A DNA stretch of 64,000 bases from CAVRQM01 sp963756975. Lineage in GTDB: Bacteria > Pseudomonadota > Alphaproteobacteria > Acetobacterales > Acetobacteraceae. Below, piece by piece: positions 1 to 8,379 of the stretch. Each line of letters starts with the position of its first letter. Position 1 is the first letter of the stretch. The stretch spans positions 620,001-684,000 of the forward strand of contig CAVWPS010000001.1 in NCBI GenBank assembly GCA_963756975.1, read 5' to 3'. The notes below the pieces were generated by a model. That model had not been told where the DNA came from. It did not search any database and worked only from the letters and a program-made list of their open reading frames with translations. A program made the position numbers and the translations under genes.

Positions 1-366
1 CTGCCGGTGCGCCTCGGCGACCGAGATTTCGACCACGCCGGAGCCGTTGGTGAGCAGGTTCTCCATATCCGGCAAGCTGATTTCGGGGGCGAGGAACAGG
101 ATCGGCCGGCGGCTCATCAGCGGGGCGTCGGTAAAACCCTCGGGCGGCTGCTCGAAGAAGCCGCGCGACGCGCCGGTCAGCGCCTGCACCTCCTTCGGCC
201 CGTAGTTCAGAATCCAGATCGCGGCCGAGCGCCCGGTGGAATGATAGCCGGCCGCCTCCTCCGCCTCGATCAGCGCGACCTTGTGGTCGGCCGAGAGATG
301 GGCGGCGACGGTGGCCCCGGCCATGCCGGCGCCGACGACCAGGATATCGAAGTTTTGCGTGTCCAT
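1..366 (-). CDS. FAD-dependent oxidoreductase, DAO-like (N-terminal part, cut by window edge)
   Basis: The reverse strand encodes 122 residues from an ATG at 366 to the window edge. Near the start, DILVVGAGMAGATVAAHL is a dinucleotide-binding beta-alpha-beta fold with the GxGxxG pattern. It is followed by an acidic strand end (VALIEAEEAAG) and HSTGRSAA, the arrangement seen at the N-terminus of glycine oxidase and D-amino-acid dehydrogenase (DAO family) flavoproteins. The substrate cannot be told because the catalytic part lies outside the window. It starts 4 bases after the stop of the Hint-domain reading frame on the same strand and could be co-transcribed with it. Confidence 0.75.
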   Translation of the reverse strand, partial: MDTQNFDILVVGAGMAGATVAAHLSADHKVALIEAEEAAGYHSTGRSAAIWILNYGPKEVQALTGASRGFFEQPPEGFTDAPLMSRRPILFLAPEISLPDMENLLTNGSGVVEISVAEAHRQ

Positions 367-370
367 GGCG

Positions 371-1684
371 TCACCATCGACGGGCGCTCGCGGTCTCGCA
401 AGCCGTCGCCCGTGACACGACATACCCGGTCGCCAGAGCCCTATACCGCAGCGCCAGGGTGCGCCCGGCGGGAACGGCCGCGTCGCCGTCCGTCCAGCGC
501 CAGGTATGCGCGCCGTCCCGCTCCGGCGCGTGCCAGCCGCCGGTCAGCCGGTCGGGGTCGAGCAGCACGCCGTCGACGGCGATCGCCTCGACCAGGATGC
601 CGAGGCGGCGGTGGTCCGGATGGGTGTCCGCGACACGCGCCGGAATGGCGGCCTCGGACACTAGGCGGAGGTGTTCGGTGCCGTCCGGGATTACGAAGCC
701 GACGCAGTCTTCGCCACGCTCCACCGGCTCGACGACGACACCATCCGCCATCACCCGCACGAACGGATCGTGCGTGATCCGGTAGCCGAGATCCTCGGCC
801 CGCATGTTGACGAAGCTGCGCGCCGCTTCGAGTTCGGCACCGTCCATCACCAGCGTCGCGCACGCATGTTTCGCCCAGATGTCCATCGCGACGGGCCGGA
901 AATCGGCGTGCAGGGCGGCGAGTCCGGCGTTCGCGAAGGCGCTCCGGTTGCCGGTGTCGAGATAGCTTTCGGCCGGCAATCCCTCGGCGAGCAGAACGTC
1001 GTGGTGGTCGAGTTCGACGTGCCAGTACATCACCGACGCGACGCTCTCCTGCACGATCGTCCGGTCGTTCAGCAGGTAGCGGACCGGGATCAGCACGCCG
1101 TCGATCAGCACCGCATGATCCGGGCTCAACCGCAGATCGCGCGCTGGCTGGCCCGGCCCGAACGCATGCGCCCGCACGCGCACGGGGTTCACGTCGTGCG
1201 GCCGGGGATGCCGGGTGCAGTCGATGCGGCGATGGCCGGTCCAGATCACCGGGCGCGTTCCGCCGGACGCGAGGCGGACGCGCATGCCCGGTTGCAGATC
1301 CTCGACGGCGACGTCGCCGTGCTCGGCCGCGATGCGCGTCGAGCCTGCGAAACACGCGGTGATGAACGCGACCGTGCCGCCGAGACCGTCGTCGGCGAGC
1401 TGCACGTCGGCCGCCGAATACCCGGCCGCGAACGCGACCTTCAGCGCGAACGGGCCGTCCGAGGTCGGGATCGTGAGCTGGCCGTTCGCGTAGGTCAGGG
1501 TGCCGCCGTCGAAGCCGTGGAACGCGAGATCGATCCCGTCGCCCGCACCGAAGTCGGTGAAGCGGGCGGCCACGTTTCCGGGGTCGGTCAGCGCGAAAAA
1601 CCCGCGCGTGGCATCGAACGACAAGTCAATTCCGGCACCGACCACGGCGTTCAGGATCGACACGCTATCGTTGCCGACCGACAA
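371..1684 (-). CDS. Hint-domain (Hedgehog/intein, Hint_2-like) protein, C-terminal piece of a split adhesin gene
   Basis: 437 residues. The first ~105 are beta-strand sequence typical of the region before a Hint module. The Hint module starts at Cys111 (ACFAGSTRIAA), followed by GDVAVEDLQPG and a WTGHRRID stretch. The T-x-x-H block of Hint folds is replaced by SPDH (LRLSPDHAVLIDG). The usual ESYLDTGNR sequence follows, then a ~130-residue C-terminal domain shared with the three tandem paralogues further right. The only possible start close to the upstream stop is TTG at 1684, just after GGCGGGGG. However, the frame is the same as that of the repeat protein ending at 1697, and the 12 bases between read GGGT in frame. 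I infer that both were one gene. Known Hint modules cleave their own chain; activity here is not shown. Confidence 0.75.
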   Translation of the reverse strand: MSVGNDSVSILNAVVGAGIDLSFDATRGFFALTDPGNVAARFTDFGAGDGIDLAFHGFDGGTLTYANGQLTIPTSDGPFALKVAFAAGYSAADVQLADDGLGGTVAFITACFAGSTRIAAEHGDVAVEDLQPGMRVRLASGGTRPVIWTGHRRIDCTRHPRPHDVNPVRVRAHAFGPGQPARDLRLSPDHAVLIDGVLIPVRYLLNDRTIVQESVASVMYWHVELDHHDVLLAEGLPAESYLDTGNRSAFANAGLAALHADFRPVAMDIWAKHACATLVMDGAELEAARSFVNMRAEDLGYRITHDPFVRVMADGVVVEPVERGEDCVGFVIPDGTEHLRLVSEAAIPARVADTHPDHRRLGILVEAIAVDGVLLDPDRLTGGWHAPERDGAHTWRWTDGDAAVPAGRTLALRYRALATGYVVSRATACETASARRW

Positions 1685-1696
1685 CGTACCCCCGCC

Positions 1697-4159
1697 TTAA
1701 ATCGTTGTCTCGTTCGTGAGTGCAAGGTCGGCAGGGCGTGTGGCGCTCGATGCCATGGGCAGCGGGTTCGCGGCCGAATTCCTGGCGAAGTTTCCGCTCG
1801 ATGACGTTGAGCCAGCGAGAGAGTAGTTCAGCTGAAAGCCAAAAGCGGAGGCATCGGGGGAAATGGTCGCGGCCTGGCGAACGAATTCGGCAACGATGAC
1901 TGACTCCAGTTGCTGTCCCGACGCTATGTTGCAATCGACGGCACCTGCTGCGGCAAATCCTCCCGGGCCTCCCGTGGCCGCGTCCTGTGCGGAGTGCAGC
2001 GTGGCGGCGCCCGATGCGCCGCTGCCGCCGATTTGCAAGCGCCCTGCAATCGTCAGCGTGCCGATGTTGTTGAAACCCTCATAGGTTTCGTTGCCGAGGA
2101 TGGTGACGGACGCGTTCGCCCCGATGGTCAAATTCAAGTCCGTGCCGAGCGTCGCGTTCGAGCCGTCGATCACGCTGAAACTGTCGCTACCGGGCGTCAC
2201 GAGCGTCGACCCGAGCATGATCGCGACGTTGTCGAGCGTGGTGTTCGTCTGCAAGTTCAGGATCGAGTTGGTCCCGCCGATGATCACCGTCCCCGCTGTG
2301 CCGGAAGCGCTCAGCACCGTCAGGCCATTGGTAACGGCGACGTTGCCCATGTTCGTGATGTCGAGCGCGTCGCCCTGCCACGTCACTCCGTCCAGCGTGC
2401 CGCCGACCGTCGTGGGCGTGCTGTCGAGCACCGTCACGTCACGCAAGGTCGAGTCGAAGCCGAACTGCACGACCGAGCCGGACGGCAGGCTGATAGAGCC
2501 GTCGCCCGGTGCAGCGCTACCGGTCAGCGTGCCGTCGAACACCAGCGTGACACCGCTCTGCGAGACGCCCGCGAAACTGGCGGCGGACAGGCTGGCACTC
2601 AGATCCAGCGTGCTGCCCGACGCTAAGTGCAGCATACCGGTATTCACCAGCGACCCGGTCGTGGTGATCGACAGCGTGCCGCCCGCCGCGACGCTGATCG
2701 TGCCCGCGTTATCGACGACCCCGCCATTCGTCGCCACCATCGACAACAGCTCGCCGGACCCGACGTTGATCACGCCCGTGTTGGTCAGCCCCGCACTGCC
2801 GGAACTCAGCTTCACCCCGTTCGCGGACGCCTCGATCGTGCCCGCAAGGGTCAGCGACGTCACGGCCGCGACGTCACTCGCCCGGGCCGTATCGGTGTTC
2901 TGAAACGCAAGATCGCTCGACGCGCCGAACGTCACTGCGCCGTTGCCCCCGATGCCGCCGGGTTGTGTCACCGAGAGCATCGAGACCAGCAGGTTCACGT
3001 CGTCGATCGTGGACGCGCCGATGAGGTTCAGAGCCTCGACGGTGGCCGACGCGCGCACGCCAGCCGTCTGGCTCACGAACGATGTGCCGTCCGCGAAATG
3101 CGCCTGCACGATATTCAGGCTCCCCGCGAGGCCGACGCCGTCCAGCGTGCCGCCGAACGGTCCCTCCGCGATCGTCCCGCCCGCGCCGACCAGCGTCCCG
3201 CCGAGCATCGTGCCGGCCAAACTCAGCACACCGCCGGCAGCGAGCGACAGCGTGCCCCCGGTATTGTCCAACGTCGCCGCGCCGTCCTCCAGCGTGCCGC
3301 CGCCGGTAACCTGGAACAGGCCGGAGTTGGCGAACGCCTGACCGGACGACGGCGTGATGGACAGATATCCGGGTCCGGCGAACGTTAGCGTGCCGGTGTT
3401 GACGACGGCGATGCCGGACATCTCGTAGGTGCCGGTAAGGCTGATCGAGCCGGCGTTAGTGAGATTGACCGCATAACCGAAAATGCCGTTCGGCGATGTG
3501 CCGGAGCTGTCGACGATGGTCCCGTCGTTGACCAGCGCGCCGCCTCCGGTCGCGTCGTTGCCGAACGACAGGCTCGAGCCGGTGGCGTTCTCGACCGTGG
3601 TGCCGGCGGCGATGGTGAGCGTGCCGCCGAGCGTGATCGTTCCGGTGTCGATCTGTGCGGCGGTCAGCGTCTGGCTGCCGGCGAAATCCGCGGTCCCGCC
3701 AAGGTTCAGCACCGGAACCAGCGACGTCAATCCGTTCGTGATCGTCGTCGGAGCGAACGTGATGCCGCCCGGGGGCGAGCCGATCAGGGTCACGGCGTCG
3801 AGCGCGACGCCGGTCAGTTCCCCGCCGCCCGATAGATCCAGCGTCCCGCCGGAGATCGCGCCCTTGCCGGCGAAGCCGGAGCCGTCGATCGAGGTGATGC
3901 CCGACCCCGCCCCGAGCGACAGCGTGCCGCCCAGGTGGAGCGTGCCGAGGAGGTCCAAAGCGTTGAAGTCGGAACCGGCCACGCCCGAGAGCACGACGTT
4001 CGCCACCGAAACCGTGTCGCCTGCGGCGATGGTGGCGCTGTTGGTCTGCCCGGCGGCGAACACCGCGACGTCGGCGGCACCCGGGGCCGTCCCGCCGAGC
4101 CAGTTCGCCCCGTCCGTCCAGAGCCCGATGGCGTTCGGCAGCCAGGTGATGATGGACAT
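1697..4159 (-). CDS. Beta-strand repeat (autotransporter-like adhesin) protein, N-terminal piece of a split gene
   Basis: 820 residues rich in Gly, Thr, Ser, Val and Leu, built from repeated short strands such as GTLTIAGG and LTNTGVINVGSG. This is the pattern of right-handed beta-helix passenger domains of surface adhesins. The N-terminus (WTDGANWLGGTAPGAADVAVF) matches the W-x-x-GxAPGxxD opening common in such proteins. No Sec signal peptide is evident. ATG at 4159 is preceded by AGAGGG at 5-base spacing. The last ~85 residues (from about 1960 to the stop) do not look like repeats. They are less GC-rich than the rest and may be an insertion or decayed sequence. A TAA at 1697-1699 separates it from the in-frame Hint module. 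Confidence 0.7.
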   Translation of the reverse strand: MSIITWLPNAIGLWTDGANWLGGTAPGAADVAVFAAGQTNSATIAAGDTVSVANVVLSGVAGSDFNALDLLGTLHLGGTLSLGAGSGITSIDGSGFAGKGAISGGTLDLSGGGELTGVALDAVTLIGSPPGGITFAPTTITNGLTSLVPVLNLGGTADFAGSQTLTAAQIDTGTITLGGTLTIAAGTTVENATGSSLSFGNDATGGGALVNDGTIVDSSGTSPNGIFGYAVNLTNAGSISLTGTYEMSGIAVVNTGTLTFAGPGYLSITPSSGQAFANSGLFQVTGGGTLEDGAATLDNTGGTLSLAAGGVLSLAGTMLGGTLVGAGGTIAEGPFGGTLDGVGLAGSLNIVQAHFADGTSFVSQTAGVRASATVEALNLIGASTIDDVNLLVSMLSVTQPGGIGGNGAVTFGASSDLAFQNTDTARASDVAAVTSLTLAGTIEASANGVKLSSGSAGLTNTGVINVGSGELLSMVATNGGVVDNAGTISVAAGGTLSITTTGSLVNTGMLHLASGSTLDLSASLSAASFAGVSQSGVTLVFDGTLTGSAAPGDGSISLPSGSVVQFGFDSTLRDVTVLDSTPTTVGGTLDGVTWQGDALDITNMGNVAVTNGLTVLSASGTAGTVIIGGTNSILNLQTNTTLDNVAIMLGSTLVTPGSDSFSVIDGSNATLGTDLNLTIGANASVTILGNETYEGFNNIGTLTIAGRLQIGGSGASGAATLHSAQDAATGGPGGFAAAGAVDCNIASGQQLESVIVAEFVRQAATISPDASAFGFQLNYSLAGSTSSSGNFARNSAANPLPMASSATRPADLALTNETTI

Positions 4160-4227
4160 CTCGGCCCTCTTGGCATTTTACACCTATTACGACAGGAGTT
4201 GGAACGCGGGAAGGGGATCGGCCGGAG

Positions 4228-5394
4228 TTATCGTGGCGCGCCCAGCACCCCGAACCGCCGCAAGATCTCGCCCGCCACCCGTCCCGCCTCATCGAGCGGC
4301 TGACGCGAATACCCGGCCAAGCTGCCGGCGAACGGGCGCGCCTGACCGGCGGCGGCGAAGTCGCGCAGCATCCGCCGGTGACGCGCACCGACCTGCGTGT
4401 TGGACGCGACATAGACGGCCGCCCCGGTCGCGCACGCCTCGCTCAGCATGCTCGACGAATCGCCGGTCACCACGATGATGTCCGCCAGCGCGAGAAACCC
4501 GTCATAGGGGTTCTGCCCCGGCTCGCCCCACCGGTGGATCAGGTGCATCACCCGCCCCAGCCCGGCGGCCAGCGCGTCGGTCGCCTCCGCCCCGGTGCGG
4601 CGGCTGGTGGTCGCCATCACCGAGCCGCCGATCGCGATCGTGAGGCCCGCGATCGCGCGCCCGAGCGCGTGGGCCGCCGCCGGTTCCATCCCGCCGTCGC
4701 CGAACGGGCTTCCGTCGGCACCACCGAATCGACCGCCGGCCGGGCCGCCGACCAGCAGCGCCACCCGGGGACGCGGCAGGTGATCGAGCCGTTCGGCCCA
4801 TGTCTCGTGCGCGATCCGCAGCCGTTCGGGCGACATCCGGTTCGGGGCGCCGAGGGTCGGGAAGACGTTCGGCCGCGACGAGCCGGACGGCAGATCGTGC
4901 CCGGGCAGCACCAGCAGGTCGAACCGGTCGCGCCGCAGCAGCCCGGCCAGACCGGGGCTCATGCAATGCACGATCCGGCAGCCGTGCCGCGCCTTCAGCC
5001 ACAGTGCCACCGCCGCCGAGCGCCGACCCGCCGACAGCACCAGCCGGGGCGAGACGACGCCGCGCGGGACCGCGGACCCGGCGGCGACGCCGGACAGCGA
5101 CCCCGCGCGCGACAGCCCGGCGATATGGGCGCGCCACGTCCAGTCGATCGGCAGCCTGCGAAACGGCACGCCCAGCCGTTCCGCGATCCCGAGCGCCTGC
5201 GCCGCCGTGCCGGGACGCGGGTCCTCGATCACCCAGACCGGGGCCCTGAGCGCCGCGCCCGAAACGCCGCGCGCGCTCCGGCCGGACGATTGCGCGCCGA
5301 TCCGGCCGGAATTGGCCCGGCTGGCCTCGGACCGACCGGCATCGGACCTGTTGGCATCCGGCCCATTGGCATCAGACCCGTCGGGGTCGGCCAT
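4228..5394 (-). CDS. ELM1/GtrOC1-like (mitochondrial fission ELM1 family) protein
   Basis: 388 residues from an ATG at 5394 preceded by GGGGAG at 6-base spacing. Residues 1-45 are a low-complexity stretch of Asp/Ser/Arg/Asn repeats, then the conserved domain begins at APVWVIEDPRPGTAAQALG. The C-terminal motif VVTGDSSSMLSEACATG and the nearby GGSVMATTSRRTG resemble the nucleotide-sugar-binding half of GT-B glycosyltransferases. ELM1-type bacterial proteins are thought to act in surface polysaccharide synthesis, but the acceptor is unknown. The repetitive N-terminus is unusual for the family and could be a start-site artefact, although the ribosome binding site favours this start. Confidence 0.7.
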   Translation of the reverse strand: MADPDGSDANGPDANRSDAGRSEASRANSGRIGAQSSGRSARGVSGAALRAPVWVIEDPRPGTAAQALGIAERLGVPFRRLPIDWTWRAHIAGLSRAGSLSGVAAGSAVPRGVVSPRLVLSAGRRSAAVALWLKARHGCRIVHCMSPGLAGLLRRDRFDLLVLPGHDLPSGSSRPNVFPTLGAPNRMSPERLRIAHETWAERLDHLPRPRVALLVGGPAGGRFGGADGSPFGDGGMEPAAAHALGRAIAGLTIAIGGSVMATTSRRTGAEATDALAAGLGRVMHLIHRWGEPGQNPYDGFLALADIIVVTGDSSSMLSEACATGAAVYVASNTQVGARHRRMLRDFAAAGQARPFAGSLAGYSRQPLDEAGRVAGEILRRFGVLGAPR

Positions 5395-5556
5395 GACTTG
5401 CTCCCCAGGTGCCAGGCATACCCCTCGGCACCGCCGCCAGCATCGGCCCGCGATGCCACCGTGCCAAGGCTCATCGACCGGCCCCGGATGCGACCGTATA
5501 GCTGACCGGGCGATCCCGGATTGGGCGGTCGACGAAAGACGGACGAGGAACGACGC

Positions 5557-6057
5557 GTGGAACAGCCCGCCAGCGACACCAGACCCGCGCTGCGCCGCGC
5601 GACCGAAGCGTTTCTGAACGTCGAGCATGGACTCTACCTCGCCATCGGGGCCGTGCTCGCCGTCGTCGCCGTGATGGCGCTGGCCGCCGCCGGGGAGGAA
5701 CTGTGGGAGGCGGTGCGGCACTGGGACGCCGGCAGCGGCCTGTTGCAGGTCATGGACCAGTTGCTGTTCGTGCTGATGCTGGCCGAAATCCTGCACACGG
5801 TCAGGGTCTCGATCCGGTCCGGCACGCTGACGTGCGAGCCGTTCCTGACGGTCGGCCTGATCGCCTCGATCCGGCGCGTGCTGGTGATCACGCTGAAATC
5901 GTCCAAGCAGACCGAGGGCGCGGCGGCCGGGGACGCCGCGTTTCAGTCGTCCATGATCGAACTCGGGGTGCTCGCGGCGCTGATCCTGATCATGGTCGTC
6001 TCGATCGCGATGCTCCGGCGCGCCCGGACGGAGGGAACGCCCGCCGGCGCCGAATGA
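5557..6057 (+). CDS. Phosphate-starvation-inducible PsiE-like membrane protein
   Basis: 166 residues from a GTG at 5557, chosen because GAGGAA lies 6 bases upstream. An earlier in-frame TTG at 5521 lacks such a site. Four hydrophobic segments are visible: about residues 24-42, 56-80, 95-110 and 132-150. The sequence LYLAIGAVLAVVAVMALAAA and the central RVSIRSGTLTCEPFLTVGLI match the PsiE family of inner-membrane proteins. PsiE was named for induction by phosphate starvation in E. coli; its biochemical role is unknown. It converges on the polyprenyl synthase gene with only 4 bases between the stop codons. Confidence 0.7.
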   Translation: MEQPASDTRPALRRATEAFLNVEHGLYLAIGAVLAVVAVMALAAAGEELWEAVRHWDAGSGLLQVMDQLLFVLMLAEILHTVRVSIRSGTLTCEPFLTVGLIASIRRVLVITLKSSKQTEGAAAGDAAFQSSMIELGVLAALILIMVVSIAMLRRARTEGTPAGAE

Positions 6058-6061
6058 CCGC

Positions 6062-7078
6062 TCAGCGCGCGCGCCGCACCGTGTAGTCGGCGACGGCTAG
6101 CAGCGCGCGGCGGAACGGGCCGTCCGGGAACGCCGACAGCGCGCCGGCGGCGGTGGCGGCGAACGCGCCCGCGCGGCGCAGCGTGACGCCGATCGCGTCG
6201 TGCCGGCCGATCGCGGCCAGCGCGGTCGCGAGATCCTCGTCGGTCTGCTCGCTGTCCTCCATCGTCCGCCGCCAGAACGCGCGCTCGGTCGCGTCCCCGG
6301 CGGCGAACGCGGTCAGCACGGGCAGCGTCATCTTGCCCTCTCGGAAATCGTCGCCGACGGTCTTGCCCAGCGTCCGCTCGTCGGCCGCGTAGTCGAGCGC
6401 GTCGTCGACCAGCTGGAACGCGATGCCGAGGTTCATGCCGTACGCCCGCAGCGACCGCTGCTCGGCTTCCGGCCGGTGCGCCACGATCGCGCCCACCTCG
6501 CACGCGGCGGCGAACAGTGCCGCGGTCTTGCCCCGCACCACGTCCAGATACTGCGCCTCGGTGGTGGACAGATCGTTTTGCGTCGCGAGCTGCAGGACCT
6601 CGCCCTCGGCGATCGTCGCCGCCGCCTGCGACAGGATCGCCAGCACCGGCAGCGACCCGTCGGCGACCATCAGCTGGAACGCGCGCGCGAACAGGAAATC
6701 GCCGACCAGGACCGACGCCTTGTTGCCGAAGATCGCGTTGGCGCTGGCCAGCCCCCGGCGCAGCACGCTCTCGTCCACCACGTCGTCGTGCAGCAGCGTC
6801 GCCGTGTGGATGAATTCCACGCAGGCGGCCAGATGGACGTGGCGTCCGCCGTCGGCATAGCCGCACATCCGCGCCGACGCGAGCGTCAGCAACGGCCGCA
6901 GCCGCTTGCCCCCGGCCGCCACGATATGGGCGGCCAGTTGCGGGATCAGGGCGACCGGGCTGTCCATCCGCGCCACGATCGCGACGTTGCAGGCGGCGAG
7001 GTCGTCGGCCACCAGGGCGGCGAGGGCGCTCAGCGCATCCTCGTCCGGCCGGCGGGTCTCGGATGGGTTGTCGAGCAT
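6062..7078 (-). CDS. ispB: Polyprenyl (octaprenyl/decaprenyl-type) diphosphate synthase
   Basis: 338 residues. Trans-prenyltransferase that condenses isopentenyl diphosphate units onto an allylic diphosphate to make the long side chain of ubiquinone. Both Asp-rich motifs are present: the first in LLHDDVVDESVLRRG and the second in LVDDALDYAADERTLGKTVG. The KRLRPLLTLASA element near residue 58 binds isopentenyl diphosphate. Chain length (C40 or C50) cannot be settled by eye; a Q-10 tail is usual in alphaproteobacteria. The ATG at 7078 is divergent from the DUF2007 gene, with a short shared promoter region of 57 bases. Confidence 0.88.
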   Translation of the reverse strand: MLDNPSETRRPDEDALSALAALVADDLAACNVAIVARMDSPVALIPQLAAHIVAAGGKRLRPLLTLASARMCGYADGGRHVHLAACVEFIHTATLLHDDVVDESVLRRGLASANAIFGNKASVLVGDFLFARAFQLMVADGSLPVLAILSQAAATIAEGEVLQLATQNDLSTTEAQYLDVVRGKTAALFAAACEVGAIVAHRPEAEQRSLRAYGMNLGIAFQLVDDALDYAADERTLGKTVGDDFREGKMTLPVLTAFAAGDATERAFWRRTMEDSEQTDEDLATALAAIGRHDAIGVTLRRAGAFAATAAGALSAFPDGPFRRALLAVADYTVRRAR

Positions 7079-7135
7079 CGGCCGGTTATCCGCCGCGCAC
7101 TTCTAATGGGTCAAGCGCACGGGCATAACCGCGCG

Positions 7136-7345
7136 ATGGAGACGCTGCTGCTGTCCAACGACCCGGTGCGCCTGTCCTTCGTCGCCGCCCTGCTGCGCGA
7201 CGCCGGGATCGAGAGCGTCGTGCTCGACAGCGCGATGAGCATTTTGGAGGGCAGCATCGGCGCGATCCCACGGCGGCTCACCGTGCCCGCCGACCGCGCG
7301 GTGCAGGCGCGCCGCATCCTGCGTGAGGCGGGCGAGGCGTTCTGA
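7136..7345 (+). CDS. DUF2007 (putative signal-transducing) protein
   Basis: 69 residues from the ATG at 7136. The sequence METLLLSNDPVRLSFVAALL, then DAGIESVVLDSAMSILEG and a C-terminal RRLTVPADRAVQARRIL, matches the small DUF2007 family, a PII-like fold with one ferredoxin-type half. Its role is unknown; members often precede methyltransferase genes in alphaproteobacteria. Its TGA overlaps the likely CTG start of the methyltransferase gene (CTGA), suggesting coupled translation. Confidence 0.75.
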   Translation: METLLLSNDPVRLSFVAALLRDAGIESVVLDSAMSILEGSIGAIPRRLTVPADRAVQARRILREAGEAF

Positions 7346-8055
7346 CGCGCCAGACGCTGCTCGGCGGGCGGGTTCTGCACGACCAAGCGGCGGGCGGGCA
7401 CCGGTCGGGCATCGAGCCGGTCCTGCTCGCCGCCAGCGTTCCGGCAACCGCCGGCGACGTCGTGCTGGACGGCGGCACAGGGTCCGGCGCCGCCTTGCTC
7501 TGCCTCGCCGCGCGTGTGCCGGGCGTGCTCGGCATCGGGATCGAGCGCGATCCGGCGCAGGCGGCGCGGGCGGCGGCCAACGTCCTGGCGAACGGCTGGG
7601 CCGACACGCTGACGATCGAAACCGGCGATCTGCTCGCCCGGCGTGCGGCGGCGCCGTTGGACCACGCGATGGCCAACCCGCCGTTTTACGACGCGTCCGG
7701 AACGCCTTCCCCCGATCCCGCCCGGGTCACGGCGCGGCAGGCCGACGCTGGCCTGTTGGCCGCCTGGATCGCGGCCCTCGCCCGGCCTCTGAAGCATCGC
7801 GGGACGCTGACGCTGATCGTGGCGACCGCCTGCGTGCCCGCCTGCCTCGCCGCGTTTCCGGCTTCCGGATGCGGCAGTCCCGCCGTGTTCCCGCTTTGGC
7901 CGAAAATAGGGACGCCCGCGAAACTGACCCTGGTGCGCGCCGTGCGGGGCGGCCGCGCGCCGTTCGCCGTCCACCCGGGCCTCGTGTTGCACGCGCAAGG
8001 CTTCACCGCCGAGGCGGAGGCGGTTCTGCGCGACGGCGCAACCCTAGCCTTTTAG
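7342..8055 (+). CDS. tRNA1(Val) (adenine37-N6)-methyltransferase-like SAM-dependent methyltransferase
   Basis: 237 residues if it starts at CTG 7342. The SAM-binding motif is VVLDGGTGSGAALLCLAAR, and the N6-adenine catalytic motif is the NPPFYD in HAMANPPFYDASGT. This is the TrmN6/YfiC type that modifies A37 of tRNA1(Val). The family sequence begins upstream of any ATG (TRQTLLGGRVLHDQ). An in-frame stop at 7324-7326 leaves only CTG 7342 as a start, with GAGG a few bases before it and overlap with the DUF2007 stop. Substrate assignment rests on the family, not on proof. Confidence 0.8.
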   Translation: MTRQTLLGGRVLHDQAAGGHRSGIEPVLLAASVPATAGDVVLDGGTGSGAALLCLAARVPGVLGIGIERDPAQAARAAANVLANGWADTLTIETGDLLARRAAAPLDHAMANPPFYDASGTPSPDPARVTARQADAGLLAAWIAALARPLKHRGTLTLIVATACVPACLAAFPASGCGSPAVFPLWPKIGTPAKLTLVRAVRGGRAPFAVHPGLVLHAQGFTAEAEAVLRDGATLAF

Positions 8056-8058
8056 TTG

Positions 8059-8084
8059 ATCCGCCGAGCGGAAGCCCGGCGGAT
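8059..8084. terminator. Bidirectional hairpin between convergent genes
   Basis: ATCCGCCG (8059-8066) and CGGCGGAT (8077-8084) are perfect 8-base arms around a 10-base loop. It lies 4 bases after the methyltransferase stop and 22 bases from the end of the opposing gene. There is no strong T-run, so termination is inferred from position. Confidence 0.5.
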
Positions 8085-8105
8085 GGTGCCGGTGCCCGAC
8101 GCGCA

Positions 8106-8369
8106 CTAACGGTCAAGATCCGGGTGGCGCAAATGCCAAAGCCGCTCATGCGCCGTCACCAGCAATTCGATGTTGCGGCGGCGGTTGAGATCCGGGACCG
8201 GGGCCGGACGGTCCAGCACCATGCCCAGCACCCGCAAGAGCGCATGGGCGGCTTCGAAGTCGGCCTGGTCGCAGGCGTGATGAAACGCGATCAGGACTTT
8301 GTCGGAGAGCCGCCTGCCGTAGCGGGGGACGGTCGCGCCCTCCCCCCGGCCATCCTGGTCGTCCGCCAT
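8106..8369 (-). CDS. Small conserved-looking hypothetical protein downstream of nrdB
   Basis: 87 residues, ATG at 8369. No family recognised. The N-terminal 20 residues are charged and Gly-rich. The rest is predicted helical: KVLIAFHHACDQADFEAAH, ALLRVLGMVL, then RRRNIELLVTAHERLWHLRH. The HxxCDxxDFExAxxLL pattern looks like a short helical hairpin. It starts 10 bases after the nrdB stop on the same strand, so it is probably the last gene of the nrdB transcript. A role in ribonucleotide reduction is only guilt by association. Confidence 0.65.
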   Translation of the reverse strand: MADDQDGRGEGATVPRYGRRLSDKVLIAFHHACDQADFEAAHALLRVLGMVLDRPAPVPDLNRRRNIELLVTAHERLWHLRHPDLDR

Positions 8370-8379
8370 GGGGGCGAAA

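Noticed and set aside
671..1804. Plus-strand frame opposite the Hint module
   Set aside because: Antisense shadow of a high-GC gene; no motif.
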